Positions 43,947-53,263 are shown, counted from the first letter of the stretch. The stretch is 64,000 nt of DNA from JAAXHF01 sp965242605 (GCA_965242605.1 CBDESS010000001.1:186001-250000); one strand, 5' to 3'. Numbers and translations are program-made. The notes: generated by a model from the sequence alone, not told the origin.

Positions 43947-44146
43947 CGAACCTTGAGGTTAAACGCCTGGGGGCCTTTTTCGCCGGGCCGGACCTGGAAC
44001 TCGACCTCGTCGCCCTCACGCAGGTCTTCAAAATATATTTTGGCGGCCAGACGAGAACTGTGGAAAAACACATCCTCATTGCCCTCATCGGGGGTGATAA
44101 AACCAAAGCCCTTCCCCTTAATGATCTTTTTGATTGTCCCGGTCAT
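43943..44146 (-). CDS. Cold-shock-domain protein
   Basis: The protein of 67 residues is a single CSD: GTIKKIIKGKGFGFITPDEG contains RNP1 (KGFGFI) and EDVFFHSSRL contains RNP2 (VFFH). It binds single-stranded nucleic acid. It is oriented against the ccm genes, splitting ccmEFH/I from ccmABCD. AGGGAGGAT precedes ATG 44146. Confidence 0.92.
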   Translation of the reverse strand: MTGTIKKIIKGKGFGFITPDEGNEDVFFHSSRLAAKIYFEDLREGDEVEFQVRPGEKGPQAFNLKVR

Positions 44147-44238
44147 ACATCCTCCCTGTTCAGACCCCATGAAAGAACACCACCCGGCGCGTGTCAAGCA
44201 AAGGGCGAGCGATCGGGTCTGTGCTTCGCTGTGGTGCT

Positions 44239-44970
44239 ATGGCGATGAAGGCGTGTGTTGTGGCGGCCAGCAATGTACACAAAACCTTTGCCTGGACGCC
44301 GGTGCTGCGCGGCATCTCATGCACAGTTGGAGTCGGACAGGCACTCGCCATATTTGGTCCCAACGGTGCCGGTAAGACGACCTTGCTGCGGGTCCTGGCC
44401 AGCCTGCTCAAGCCGTCGTCGGGCAGCCTGCGCCTGTTCGCCCTGCCGGCCGACGACCCGCGCGTGCGCAGACGTCTCGGCTTTGTGGGCCACGACAGCC
44501 TGCTCTACCCCGACCTGAGTCCTGCCGAAAACCTGCGCTTTTATGCCCACGCCTACCGGCTGGCCAACGCCCCGGCCCGCATCCGGGCCATGCTCGAATA
44601 TGTCGGCCTCCAGGACTGGGCCACCGCGCCAACCCGGAGCCTGTCGCGCGGCATGGAACAACGCCTGGCCCTGGCCCGCGCCTTGTTACACGAGCCGGAC
44701 CTGCTGCTGCTTGACGAACCCTACACCGGCTTGGACCACGAGGCCGCACGGCTGGTACACCGCGCGCTGCTGGGGGCCAAACAGGCCGGGACAACGATCG
44801 TGTTCAGCAGCCACGATTTTGAACGTGGCCTGGCCCTGTGCAGCCGCGTCCTGATCCTCAACCGAGGCCGCATCGTCTGGCAGTCCGCGGCAGACCCGCC
44901 TTCTGTCGCCGAACTGAGCGACATCTACACCGCTCTCACCCGCCAGTCGGCGCATGGCAGCCGGGACTGA
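44239..44970 (+). CDS. ccmA: Haem exporter ATPase CcmA
   Basis: The product has 243 residues: Walker A GPNGAGKTTLLRVLA near 41, signature SLSRGMEQRLALARALL (SRG instead of SGG, as usual in CcmA), Walker B LLLLDEPYTGLD. It drives release of holo-CcmE from CcmC. Its end overlaps ccmB by 17 nt. A second ATG at 44245 is possible. Confidence 0.9.
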   Translation: MAMKACVVAASNVHKTFAWTPVLRGISCTVGVGQALAIFGPNGAGKTTLLRVLASLLKPSSGSLRLFALPADDPRVRRRLGFVGHDSLLYPDLSPAENLRFYAHAYRLANAPARIRAMLEYVGLQDWATAPTRSLSRGMEQRLALARALLHEPDLLLLDEPYTGLDHEAARLVHRALLGAKQAGTTIVFSSHDFERGLALCSRVLILNRGRIVWQSAADPPSVAELSDIYTALTRQSAHGSRD

Positions 44971-45628
44971 GCGCATGTGGGCGATTGTGTGGAAGGATAT
45001 GCGGCTTGAGCTGCGAACCAAAGAGCGGCTGGCCTCATTCCTGGTGCTGGCGATCCTGATTGTGCTGGTGTGGGTCTTCGCCCTCGGCCCAGAGCGGGCG
45101 CGCAATCCCCAGGTCGGTGCCGCGGTGCTGTGGGTCGGTCTGCTGTTTGCCGGCATGGTGAGCCTCCAGCGGACCTTTCTGATTGAGCAGGAGCGGGGCT
45201 GTCTGTCCGGCCTGCTGCTGTGTCCGCTTGCGCCAAGCGACATTTTTGTGGCCAAATTGATCGGCAACATCGTTTTTCTGTCGCTGGTCGAGGGGATTGT
45301 CGTACCGCTGACCATCCTGTTATGCGGCCTGCCGGTGTCGTGGTCTTTGCTCGGCCTGCCGCTTCTCATCCTGCTCGGCATCATCGGCTTCGCCGCCCTG
45401 GGGACGCTGTTCGCCGCCCTGGCCGCGCACACTCGAGCCGGTGAGGTCCTCTTTCCCCTGGTGGTCTTGCCGCTCCTGGTCCCCCTGCTGCTGGCAGCGG
45501 TCGAGGCCACCGGCGCGCTGCTGAGCGGAGGAGACTGGACCGGGATGTGGCTGCGGGTCCTGGTCGCTTGTGATGTCGTCTTTGTGGTGGCCGGCTGGCT
45601 GCTGTTTGCTCAGGCGGTGTATGAATGA
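44954..45628 (+). CDS. ccmB: Haem exporter permease CcmB
   Basis: This membrane protein of 224 residues has six helices and the conserved segment IEQERGCLSGLLLCPLAPSDIFVAKLIGN. With CcmA and CcmC it forms the ABC-type complex that releases holo-CcmE. The next gene overlaps its stop by ATGA. Confidence 0.92.
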   Translation: MAAGTERMWAIVWKDMRLELRTKERLASFLVLAILIVLVWVFALGPERARNPQVGAAVLWVGLLFAGMVSLQRTFLIEQERGCLSGLLLCPLAPSDIFVAKLIGNIVFLSLVEGIVVPLTILLCGLPVSWSLLGLPLLILLGIIGFAALGTLFAALAAHTRAGEVLFPLVVLPLLVPLLLAAVEATGALLSGGDWTGMWLRVLVACDVVFVVAGWLLFAQAVYE

Positions 45629-46323
45629 GGACGCCCGAGAGAGAAGCTGCCATGAAAAAACTCGTACCCTTTGCCGACACGGTCCTGCCCTGGCTGAGCT
45701 GTATATCCATGCTGGCCGCCCTGGGCATGATTTTTTTATACGTCCCCACCGAGCGACATCTGGGAGTTCCACAGCGCATTTTCTATTATCACCTGCCGGC
45801 GGCCTGGAATGCGTTTCTCGGCTTTGTCATTGTGGCCGGGGCAAGCCTCGCCTTCCTGTGGAAGGGCGAGCGCGCGGCCGACCTGCTCGGCCGCGCCGCG
45901 GCCGAGGTCGGCATGGTGTTTTGCACCCTGTTCATCGTCACCGGCGCGGTCTGGGCCAAAGCCAGCTGGGGCGTGTGGTGGACCTGGGACCCCCGGCTGA
46001 CCATGACCATCGTCCTGTGGGTCGTGTATGCCGCCTATGTACTGCTGCGGCAGATTGGCGGCGACACCGAACATGTCGCCCGCTACGCGGCGGTACTGGG
46101 CATCGTCGGGGTCGTGAACATCCCGCTGCTCTACATCTCCATCCGCCTGTGGCGGGGCATTCATCCCAAGGTCGAAAGTATGGCCCCGTCAATGGCCTTG
46201 ACCTTGCTCGTGTGCAGCGGGGCTTTTGTGGTGTTGTTCGCCTGGCTTATGTGGATACGCCTGCGCAGCCTGCACTTAGCGGCCGAGCTGGGCGCGTTGC
46301 GGCGTCAGGCCTGGCAGGCCTAG
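45625..46323 (+). CDS. ccmC: Haem delivery protein CcmC
   Basis: The product has 232 residues and six membrane helices. The WWD signature is KASWGVWWTWDPRLT near 117, and the haem-ligand histidines lie in HLPAAWNAF and HIPxxxx-type loops around it. It loads haem onto CcmE. The start given overlaps ccmB (ATGA); ATG 45652 (MKKLVPF) is an alternative. Confidence 0.92.
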   Translation: MRTPEREAAMKKLVPFADTVLPWLSCISMLAALGMIFLYVPTERHLGVPQRIFYYHLPAAWNAFLGFVIVAGASLAFLWKGERAADLLGRAAAEVGMVFCTLFIVTGAVWAKASWGVWWTWDPRLTMTIVLWVVYAAYVLLRQIGGDTEHVARYAAVLGIVGVVNIPLLYISIRLWRGIHPKVESMAPSMALTLLVCSGAFVVLFAWLMWIRLRSLHLAAELGALRRQAWQA

Positions 46324-46335
46324 GAGAAGAAGGGC

Positions 46336-46479
46336 ATGTGGTATCTGTTTGGCGCGTTCAGCGCATTCTGGCTCATCGTGTTTGTGTATATGCTGTCGGT
46401 ATCCCGCACGCAGGCCCGGCTGTCCCAAGAGCTTGAGGCCCTGCGCAAGACCCTGGAGGACAGGGGGCCTCGTGGCTGA
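46336..46479 (+). CDS. ccmD: Small membrane protein CcmD
   Basis: The frame of 47 codons gives MWYLFGAFSAFWLIVFVYML, one membrane helix, followed by a charged helix SRTQARLSQELEALRKTLED. Length, membrane topology and position directly after ccmC identify it as CcmD, which stabilises the CcmC-CcmE haem complex. GAGAAGAAGGG precedes the ATG. Confidence 0.85.
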   Translation: MWYLFGAFSAFWLIVFVYMLSVSRTQARLSQELEALRKTLEDRGPRG

Positions 46480-46828
46480 TCTTCACGCCTTGACATTTCA
46501 ACCAGGCAGGAGATAGCAGCCCTGGAACGCAGGAGAATATCCGGAATTACCCGCTCTAAGGAACGTTGGAGAAATCAGCGTTAAGCTACAGAGCGTACAG
46601 GGTATGCCTGGTGGTGGCGGGATTGGTTCCATCACGCTGCCGCAGGCTATCCGTGAGGCATCCCCTGGACCGAAGATGATCGAGACGCGCCTCTGCCAAA
46701 AGATGTCGTGAGAAAGCTGAGGGAATGGTGGCAAGAATTGTCTGATGCCGCCGTCCCGTCTGTTAACGGCAATGTCATCCCGGATGGATTCATTCAGGTG
46801 CTGAAGCCTGGAAGCCGTGTTTTCAATG
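46480..46828 (+). pseudogene. Remnant of an unrecognised gene
   Basis: Two adjacent open segments in different frames look like one broken gene. The first (about 46521-46710) reads NAGEYPELPALRNVGEISVK and GMPGGGGIGSITLPQAIREA; the second begins after a stop near 46650 and reads LPKDVVRKLREWWQELSDAA to a TGA at 46828. Neither has a good start. The second overlaps the next small gene, as if once coupled. No family recognised. Confidence 0.4.
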
Positions 46829-47080
46829 CGTGACAAGAAAAGCGTTCTTCACGACATCGAGATTCTTGCTCCAGAAATGTTTGATCCTCAGTCCCTCGGT
46901 TATGAGGGACCCATCACACTCGTTTATCAATACCGTCCCGATGGCTCTCCGTCGGGCAACAGTTCCATGAAAGTCGCCGCCGACAAAGTAACGCCTGCCG
47001 GCGACGAGTGGAGTTGGGTCTTGTGGTCGCCGACGACGGGAGAGTTCAAGGAAGAATCCGAAGCAGACGCTCAGCCCTGA
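46826..47080 (+). CDS. Small protein, unknown
   Basis: This frame of 84 codons starts at an ATG overlapping the stop of the broken gene before it. The product is acidic with mixed strands (HDIEILAPEMFDPQSLGYEG, ITLVYQYRPDG, DEWSWVLWSPTTGEFKEESE) and no membrane segment. The arrangement resembles a two-gene cassette whose first gene has decayed. No family recognised. Confidence 0.45.
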   Translation: MRDKKSVLHDIEILAPEMFDPQSLGYEGPITLVYQYRPDGSPSGNSSMKVAADKVTPAGDEWSWVLWSPTTGEFKEESEADAQP

Positions 47081-47199
47081 CGGGCCGGAATTGCAGAAAA
47101 GCGCCACCTCCACAGGCGGCCCAACCGCGACGTTTCGTGTTGCTGGTCTCTGTTCACCCGGTCTTCGAGTTGCAGACCCCAGTTGCTCAGTTCCCCATA

Positions 47200-47338
47200 A
47201 TCAATCAAGCCGCACGACGAGGCTGCCATAGGCCTGGCCGAGCGCGAGCCGCAAAGTTGGCGTCAAAGTCCTGCTCGGCCACACCCCGAATATCATACTC
47301 GCGGAAAATGGCCGGATGGCCGGGTTGACATGCCTCAT
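47200..47338 (-). pseudogene. Broken start of a phosphomannomutase/phosphoglucomutase gene
   Basis: ATG 47338 overlaps the pdxA stop (ATGA). The sequence encodes MRHVNPAI, then FREYDIRGVAEQDFDANFAA and LGQAYGSLVV, the well-known N-terminus of phosphohexomutases, but in three frames. An exact 8-bp tandem duplication (47308-47323) breaks the frame after NPAI, and an extra G breaks it again before LGQ. Removing one duplicate restores the reading NPAIFREYD. The rest of the gene (about 400 codons) is gone. Confidence 0.75.
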
Positions 47339-48336
47339 CGAGTCTCCGCCAAGCCGCTCATGCGGCCGGCCAGCCGCAGGGCGGCCTGCATGCTGCGGGG
47401 GTCGGCGGTGCCGTGCCCGGCAATGTCAAAGGCGGTGCCGTGGTCGGGCGAGGTGCGGACGATCGGCAGGCCGATAGTGACATTCACCCCGTCGGTCCAC
47501 GACAGCAGTTTGAGCGGGATCAGGCCCTGGTCGTGGTAGAGACAAACCACCGCGTCAAACTCGCCGGCGGCCGCCCGGACAAACACCGAATCGGCCGGCA
47601 GGGGACCGACCACCGCCAGGCCCCGCTCGCCGGCGTGGCGAACCGCGGGACGGACCAGACGGTCTTCTTCGTCACCAAACAGGCCGCCCTCGCCGGCGTG
47701 GGGGTTCAGCCCGGCCACCGCCAGGCGCGGCTGACCCAGACCGTGAAAGCGGGCCAAGTGGCCGGCTGTGAGGACCAGCGTACTCAGAATGCGGCGGCTG
47801 GACAGGCCGGCGACCACCTGCCTGAACGGAATATGGGTCGTGACCAGAACAACCCGCAGACGGCTGCCGACCAGCATCATGCGCACATCCGGGCTGTGGG
47901 TGAGGCTGGCCAGGAGTTCGGTATGGCCGGGATAGTCCCGCCTGGCCGCCCGCCACATGGCCTTGCTGATCGGGGCTGTCACCAGGGCCTTGACGGCTTT
48001 GTCACGCGCGAGGCGCACCCCGGCCTCAACATACCGATACGACGCCTCGCCGCCGGCCGCAGTCGGGCGGCCGGGAACCCGCTGCTCGGCTGAGAGCCGG
48101 GAGAGGGGGATGACCGGCAACACCTCAGGGTCCAGGGGACAGGGCCGGGTCGCCGTCCAGGGGACTACGCTGAGCGGTACGCCGAGGCGACGGGCGGTTT
48201 CGGTCAGAACGACCGGATCGCCTAGAACGACAAAACGCGGCCCGGTCTGGGCCGACTTGAGCACAATCTCAGGCCCGATCCCAGCCGGGTCGCCCATAGT
48301 GACGCCGATGGGCGGCGGGGCGGATTGTCGGTGCAT
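47335..48336 (-). CDS. pdxA: 4-hydroxythreonine-4-phosphate dehydrogenase
   Basis: The product has 333 residues, the family length. It has VTMGDPAGIGPEIVLK, TAPISKAMWR, the metal-site YPGHTELLA, AGLNPHAGEGGLFGDEE and VCLYHDQGLIPLKLL, where the histidines bind the divalent metal. It acts in the DXP-dependent route to vitamin B6. ATG 48336 was chosen over an upstream one because the conserved domain begins nine residues later. Confidence 0.95.
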   Translation of the reverse strand: MHRQSAPPPIGVTMGDPAGIGPEIVLKSAQTGPRFVVLGDPVVLTETARRLGVPLSVVPWTATRPCPLDPEVLPVIPLSRLSAEQRVPGRPTAAGGEASYRYVEAGVRLARDKAVKALVTAPISKAMWRAARRDYPGHTELLASLTHSPDVRMMLVGSRLRVVLVTTHIPFRQVVAGLSSRRILSTLVLTAGHLARFHGLGQPRLAVAGLNPHAGEGGLFGDEEDRLVRPAVRHAGERGLAVVGPLPADSVFVRAAAGEFDAVVCLYHDQGLIPLKLLSWTDGVNVTIGLPIVRTSPDHGTAFDIAGHGTADPRSMQAALRLAGRMSGLAETR

Positions 48337-48435
48337 GCGCTCAAGCCTCGCACATGGGGGGACACAGTACAAAAGCAGACTGAAGTCTCTGTCTTCTTCC
48401 TCGCCAGCGGGTTCAGCCGGGTCGGCCCAGCCAGC

Positions 48436-49659
48436 TTATTCAGCCTCCTCGTCTCCTTCGTCCTCATCCGCAAACAGGCGGCTGAAGAAGCCCGCTTCCT
48501 GGGCTTGGTCTTGGCCGCCAAGTGCAGCGACTTCGTCCTCCTCCTCATCCGCAAACAGGCGGCTGAAGAAGCCCGCTTCCTGGGGCTGGCCGGCGGGCGC
48601 GCTCGGCTCGGCCGCGTCGTTCCCCTCGGCATAGTCGGCCTCTTCATCCAGGGGCTCTTCCTCGGCGGCCTCGGCGCGCTGCACACCCGTGTAGGGCGCG
48701 CCTTCCGGGTCGGTGAGAAAATCCTCAATATGATGACGGAAGCGCAGATCGTCCTGGAACCAGCGGCGATAGCGCTTGCTCAACTCTGTATCGTAGAGTT
48801 GGGAGCGGATCTCTTCCTGGACCTCGGCGAGGGGCTTCACCCCGGCGAGGTCGCGTTGCTCAACCTTGATCAGATGAACCCCGGTCGAGGTCTCAAAAGG
48901 CGGGCTGATCTCCCCCTCCGGGACCGAGAAGGCCATCTCTTCAATGGCGGAGTCCATCTGGCCACGCTCAAAAAAGCCGAGATCGCCGCCCTGGTCCGCG
49001 CTCGGCCCAAGCGAGTAGGTCGAGGCCAGGGCCGCAAAATCCTCGCCCCGCTTTGCCCGGTCGTGCAGCGTCCCTAGCAGGGTGGTCATTTTCAGGACCT
49101 CGCCTGGGTCGGCAGCGGGCGACAGGGGCAGGAAAATATGCCGGATACGGACCTGGTCGGGAATGGCATAGTCGTCCTGGTGGGCCTGGTAATATCGCTG
49201 GACGGCCTCGTCGGTGATGCTGATCCGGGAGCTGACCTCTTTGTTCATCAACAGCGCCTGCTCAATTTCCTGGGCGATCTGTTTGCGGTACTGCTCTATG
49301 GTCAGACCCTGGTCGGCCAGGGCCGCGGCGAGCTGTTCGTCGTCCAGCTCACCCTGGCTCTTGATCCGCTCGATATAACTATTGACATCCTCGGCGGTGG
49401 CCTTCAGGCCCTGCGCATCCACCTCATGCTCGATCATTTTGTTCATGAGCAGGGCGTCCAGAAAGTCGCGCTGGGTCATCCCGGACGCCCCCTGGGGATA
49501 CATAATGGCCGCCCGGTCGTTCATCTGGCTGCCGAAGGTCTCGAGTTCCCGGAGCGTGACCGGCTGCCCGTCAACGGTGGCGACAATACGGTTGAGGGTT
49601 TCGGCCTGAGCGGTCGTGGCGAGAGCCAGGACGGCGAGCGGCACAGCGAGATGCTTCAT
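48436..49659 (-). CDS. SurA-like periplasmic peptidyl-prolyl isomerase with repeated acidic tail
   Basis: The product has 407 residues. A signal peptide (HLAVPLAVLALATTAQA) is followed by the SurA N-terminal chaperone region (LNRIVATVDGQPVTLRELETF, LMNKMIEHEVDAQG), one parvulin domain (about 165-270: VRIRHIFLPLSP, DFAALASTYS, GGDLGFFERGQM, TGVHLIKVEQR) and the C-terminal helix. It should escort outer-membrane proteins. The last 75 residues are an Asp/Glu-rich tail carrying two copies of QEAGFFSRLFADE, unlike SurA. It precedes pdxA by about 100 nt. Confidence 0.88.
   Translation of the reverse strand: MKHLAVPLAVLALATTAQAETLNRIVATVDGQPVTLRELETFGSQMNDRAAIMYPQGASGMTQRDFLDALLMNKMIEHEVDAQGLKATAEDVNSYIERIKSQGELDDEQLAAALADQGLTIEQYRKQIAQEIEQALLMNKEVSSRISITDEAVQRYYQAHQDDYAIPDQVRIRHIFLPLSPAADPGEVLKMTTLLGTLHDRAKRGEDFAALASTYSLGPSADQGGDLGFFERGQMDSAIEEMAFSVPEGEISPPFETSTGVHLIKVEQRDLAGVKPLAEVQEEIRSQLYDTELSKRYRRWFQDDLRFRHHIEDFLTDPEGAPYTGVQRAEAAEEEPLDEEADYAEGNDAAEPSAPAGQPQEAGFFSRLFADEEEDEVAALGGQDQAQEAGFFSRLFADEDEGDEEAE
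48461..48584 (-). repeat. 43-bp direct repeat inside the SurA-like gene
   Basis: Positions 48461-48503 and 48542-48584 are identical over 43 bp with an 81-nt period, so the duplication keeps frame and doubles a 27-residue unit. Confidence 0.85.
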
Positions 49660-49721
49660 TTTTGTCTCCCGAAGGAGAGCGCTCGAGCGTTCTCCTTGAC
49701 TGGGACCTGTGGCCCCTTGGG

Positions 49722-52700
49722 CTAACACGACTCGCCGAGGTCGCGCAAGAGCGTCTTGACCGACCGGATGACATCCTCGCCAGGCTCGAGACCCAGGCTC
49801 AGGCGGAGGTCGGGCGTCAGATTCGACGGGCGCTTGTCGCGCTCAATGAAGGCGATGAGCCGCTCGGGCTTGATCGGCGAATCAGGGTGAAAGTGGATGG
49901 TGACTGACTCGGCGCGTTTTGCGACCGCGACGACCAGAGCGGCGCGCAAGACCCGGCGCAGGTCCATGACCTCAATCAGCGACAAGACGAGTTCGGGCAG
50001 AGGCCCGAAGCGGTCTTCCAGCTCCTCGCCGAGTTCTTCCAACTCGTCCCGGGTTTCGACATTGGCCAATTTCTTGTAGAACACCAGGCGTTGATTGACG
50101 TCCGGGATGTAGGCTTCGGGGATATAGGCGGGGATGCCGAGGTGAATCTCCGGCTCAATCTGGACTGTGATCTGGCCGCCCCTGAGTTCGGCGACGGTTT
50201 CTTCCAGCATTTGGGCGTACAGCTCAAAGCCGACCGCGGCGACATTGCCCGACTGTTCTTTGCCCAACAGGTTGCCGGCACCTCGAATTTCCAGGTCGTG
50301 GGCGGCAAGACGAAAGCCGCCGCCGAGGTCGTCCAGCTCCTCAAGCACCTCCAGGCGGCGGCTGGCGTCCTTGGTCAGCCGGTGTTGGCCGGGGATCAAC
50401 AGGTAGGCATAGGCTCGCTGGGCCGAGCGGCCGACCCGGCCACGGAGCTGGTAGAGCTGGGCCAGGCCGAACTGGTCGGCCCGGTTGATAAGAATCGTGT
50501 TCGCCGTCGGAATATCGAGCCCCGACTCGATGATCGAGGAGCACAGCAACACATTGGTGCGGTGGTGGAGAAAGTCGAGCATGACCGTCTCCAGCTCGCG
50601 TTCTGCCATCTGACCGTGACCGATCGCCAGGCTGGCTTCGGGCACCAGCTCACGCAGCTGGACGGCCATGCGCTCAATGCTCTCTACCCGGTTATGGACA
50701 AAAAAGACCTGGCCGCCCCGCTCCAGCTCGCGCAGGATGGCCGACCGGATCAGGTCCTCGTCAAAGCGCGTCACATAGGTGCGAATGGCCTGCCGGTCAA
50801 CCGGCGGGGTCTCGATCACGCTCAGGTCGCGCAGCCCGATCAGGCCCATGTTGAGGGTGCGGGGAATCGGGGTGGCGGACAGGGTCAGGACGTCAACGAG
50901 GTGGCGCAGCTTTTTGATCTTTTCCTTGTGGGCCACCCCGAAGCGGTGCTCTTCGTCAATCACAATCAGCCCCAGGCGCTGGAACACAATGTCGCTCTGG
51001 AGCAGCCGGTGGGTACCGATGACAATATCGACCTGAGCGTCGGCCAAGCCGCGGACCACGGCTCTGGCCTCCTGGGGCGAACGAAAACGGTTCAGTACCT
51101 CAACCCGTACCGGATACCCGGCAAAACGACGGGCAAAGGTCTCGCCGTGCTGCTGGGCCAGCACGGTAGTCGGGACCAGCACCGCCACCTGTTTGCCGGC
51201 CATCACACTCAGAAAGGCGGCCCGCAGGGCGACCTCGGTTTTGCCATAGCCGACATCACCGCACACCAGCCGGTCCATCGGCTTGGGGCTGCTGAGGTCA
51301 GCCAGGACATCATCAATGGCCAGCCGCTGGCCGCGCGTTTCCTCAAACGGAAAGCCGGCCACAAACGCTTGATACTCCGGCCCGTCTACCGCCAGGGCTG
51401 GGCGCTCGGTAGCCTCGCGTACCGCGTGCATCTCCAGCAGCTCGCGGGCCATGGCCAGGATGGCTTCCCGGGTTTTGCGCTTGACCCGCTCCCATTTGTC
51501 GGGCGTGCTCAGACGGGCGAGGGCCGGGCTGCGCTCGCCGCTCCCGGCGTACTTCTGGACGAGGTTGATCTGTTCAACCGGCAGGTACAGCCGGTCTCCG
51601 TCGGCGTACTCAAGCTGGAGATAGTCGCCCTCGGTGTCGGCCACCGACAGGTGACGTAGCCCCTGGTAGCGGCCGATGCCGTGGTCAAGCTGCACGACAT
51701 AATCGCCGACGTGCAGCTGACCCAGCCCGGTCAGATAATCGGCAACCGGCCGGGGACGGGCGCGGCGGCGGTGGCGGCGCTCGCCAAAGATTTCTTCCTC
51801 AGCAATAAACACCAAGCCGTCGGCCGGCAGCGCAAAGCCCTGCGATACAGAACCGACCAGAATAGCGACGCCGGGTGGCTGGCCGGGCCAAGCCAGGCGC
51901 TTGGACCACTCGGCGGCCGGCACGATTGCTGACTCAAGCTCATGACCGAGCAGCAAGTGCTGGAGCTGGGTGGCCTGGACCCGGCTCGATACGCTCAGGA
52001 ACACCTCGGTGCGCTCCTCCTGCCACTGCCGCAGCCGCTCGACAAGGGCCGCCAGGCCGCCTGTGCCGCTTTTGGGCAGGGCGCTCCGCAGCAGCGAAGA
52101 GCTGACCGTGTGCTCAGCTTCGACATGTTCAAGACCGAGCAGATCACACACCGGGCCGTTGAGTTGCCGGCGCAGCTCGTCGGGCCGCACATAGAGCTGC
52201 TCGGGCCGGGCGGCAAAATGGCCGTGTGCAGCGGCAGCCTCGGCTCGCTGGGCGAGGGTCTCCCAGCCCTGGGCCAGACTGGCCTGGGTGGCCAGCGGAT
52301 CGACGAGCCAGACCAGCGTATGGGGTGGAAGATAGTCCCACAGGCTCTCCAGGACCGGATAGAGCCACGGCAAAAAGGCTTCGACGCCGGGGAACAGCAG
52401 GCCGCTTTTCACATTTTCGCTCAGGCGTTGCTGTTCCCGATGGGGCATGTCGCTGGCCGCCAGGGCGGCTTCAATTGGGCGGATAGCGGCCTGCAAGCGG
52501 GCGACCGAAAAGAAACGCATCGGCAGCAGCATGGCTTCATCAAGCGGAGCGCGGGAACGCTGCGAAGCCGGCTCAAAGGTCCGCAGGGACTCCACCACAT
52601 CGCCAAAGAACTCGGCCCGGATGGGCGCGTCGGACAACGGCGGAAACACATCAAGCAGGCCGCCGCGGACACTCAGCTCGCCCTTTTCCTCCACCACCGG

Positions 52701-53246
52701 AACCCGTCGATAGCCCCACTCGAGCAGGTCGTCGGCGAGCTCGGTCAAGGCCACCTCCTGGCCGCGGACAATGCGCCGGGTGGCAAGCATGAACTCTTCC
52801 TGCGGCATGACCCGCTGGCTGAGCGCCGCAACGCTGGTGACAATCACCGGGACGCTGAACGACAGCAGATAGTAGAGGCCCTCAAGCTGAGCCGCCACCA
52901 CGTCGCTGCCGGGCGACAGCCCCTCAAAGGCCGGCACGTCCCAGGCCGGGTAGAAGTGAAGACTGGGGCGGCGGGCGGCGGGCGGCCCGGGCTGGCCGGC
53001 GAGAAACAGGCGCAGGTCCTCGGCAAAGGCTTCTGCCGCCCGGTCGGATTCGAGCACACACAGGCTTGGGCGTGGCTGGTGTTGGAGGCAGCCGGCCACA
53101 AAAAAGGCCCGCGCCGCGCCTTTGAGGCCGGCGATGCGCAGCCGCTCTCCGGGCCCGAGCGTCGGCAGGGCGGCCAGCACCTCGGCCTGCGTGTCAGACG
53201 CCGGATGCAGGCGAGCGGCAACGGGCGGGTCAACAGCCATGAGCAT
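49722..53246 (-). CDS. mfd: Transcription-repair coupling factor Mfd
   Basis: The product has 1174 residues, as usual. The N-terminal UvrB-like module (about 1-350), the RNA-polymerase-interaction domain around GDYVVQLDHGIGRYQGL and LYLPVEQINLVQKY, and the RecG-like motor with CGDVGYGKTEVALRAAF (Walker A), VIDEEHRFGV (DEEH), LSATPIPRTL and QLRGRVGRS are all present, followed by the C-terminal TRCF domain. It removes stalled RNA polymerase from DNA lesions and recruits UvrA. Confidence 0.97.
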   Translation of the reverse strand: MLMAVDPPVAARLHPASDTQAEVLAALPTLGPGERLRIAGLKGAARAFFVAGCLQHQPRPSLCVLESDRAAEAFAEDLRLFLAGQPGPPAARRPSLHFYPAWDVPAFEGLSPGSDVVAAQLEGLYYLLSFSVPVIVTSVAALSQRVMPQEEFMLATRRIVRGQEVALTELADDLLEWGYRRVPVVEEKGELSVRGGLLDVFPPLSDAPIRAEFFGDVVESLRTFEPASQRSRAPLDEAMLLPMRFFSVARLQAAIRPIEAALAASDMPHREQQRLSENVKSGLLFPGVEAFLPWLYPVLESLWDYLPPHTLVWLVDPLATQASLAQGWETLAQRAEAAAAHGHFAARPEQLYVRPDELRRQLNGPVCDLLGLEHVEAEHTVSSSLLRSALPKSGTGGLAALVERLRQWQEERTEVFLSVSSRVQATQLQHLLLGHELESAIVPAAEWSKRLAWPGQPPGVAILVGSVSQGFALPADGLVFIAEEEIFGERRHRRRARPRPVADYLTGLGQLHVGDYVVQLDHGIGRYQGLRHLSVADTEGDYLQLEYADGDRLYLPVEQINLVQKYAGSGERSPALARLSTPDKWERVKRKTREAILAMARELLEMHAVREATERPALAVDGPEYQAFVAGFPFEETRGQRLAIDDVLADLSSPKPMDRLVCGDVGYGKTEVALRAAFLSVMAGKQVAVLVPTTVLAQQHGETFARRFAGYPVRVEVLNRFRSPQEARAVVRGLADAQVDIVIGTHRLLQSDIVFQRLGLIVIDEEHRFGVAHKEKIKKLRHLVDVLTLSATPIPRTLNMGLIGLRDLSVIETPPVDRQAIRTYVTRFDEDLIRSAILRELERGGQVFFVHNRVESIERMAVQLRELVPEASLAIGHGQMAERELETVMLDFLHHRTNVLLCSSIIESGLDIPTANTILINRADQFGLAQLYQLRGRVGRSAQRAYAYLLIPGQHRLTKDASRRLEVLEELDDLGGGFRLAAHDLEIRGAGNLLGKEQSGNVAAVGFELYAQMLEETVAELRGGQITVQIEPEIHLGIPAYIPEAYIPDVNQRLVFYKKLANVETRDELEELGEELEDRFGPLPELVLSLIEVMDLRRVLRAALVVAVAKRAESVTIHFHPDSPIKPERLIAFIERDKRPSNLTPDLRLSLGLEPGEDVIRSVKTLLRDLGESC

Positions 53247-53263
53247 GCCGGGAAGACCCGGTC

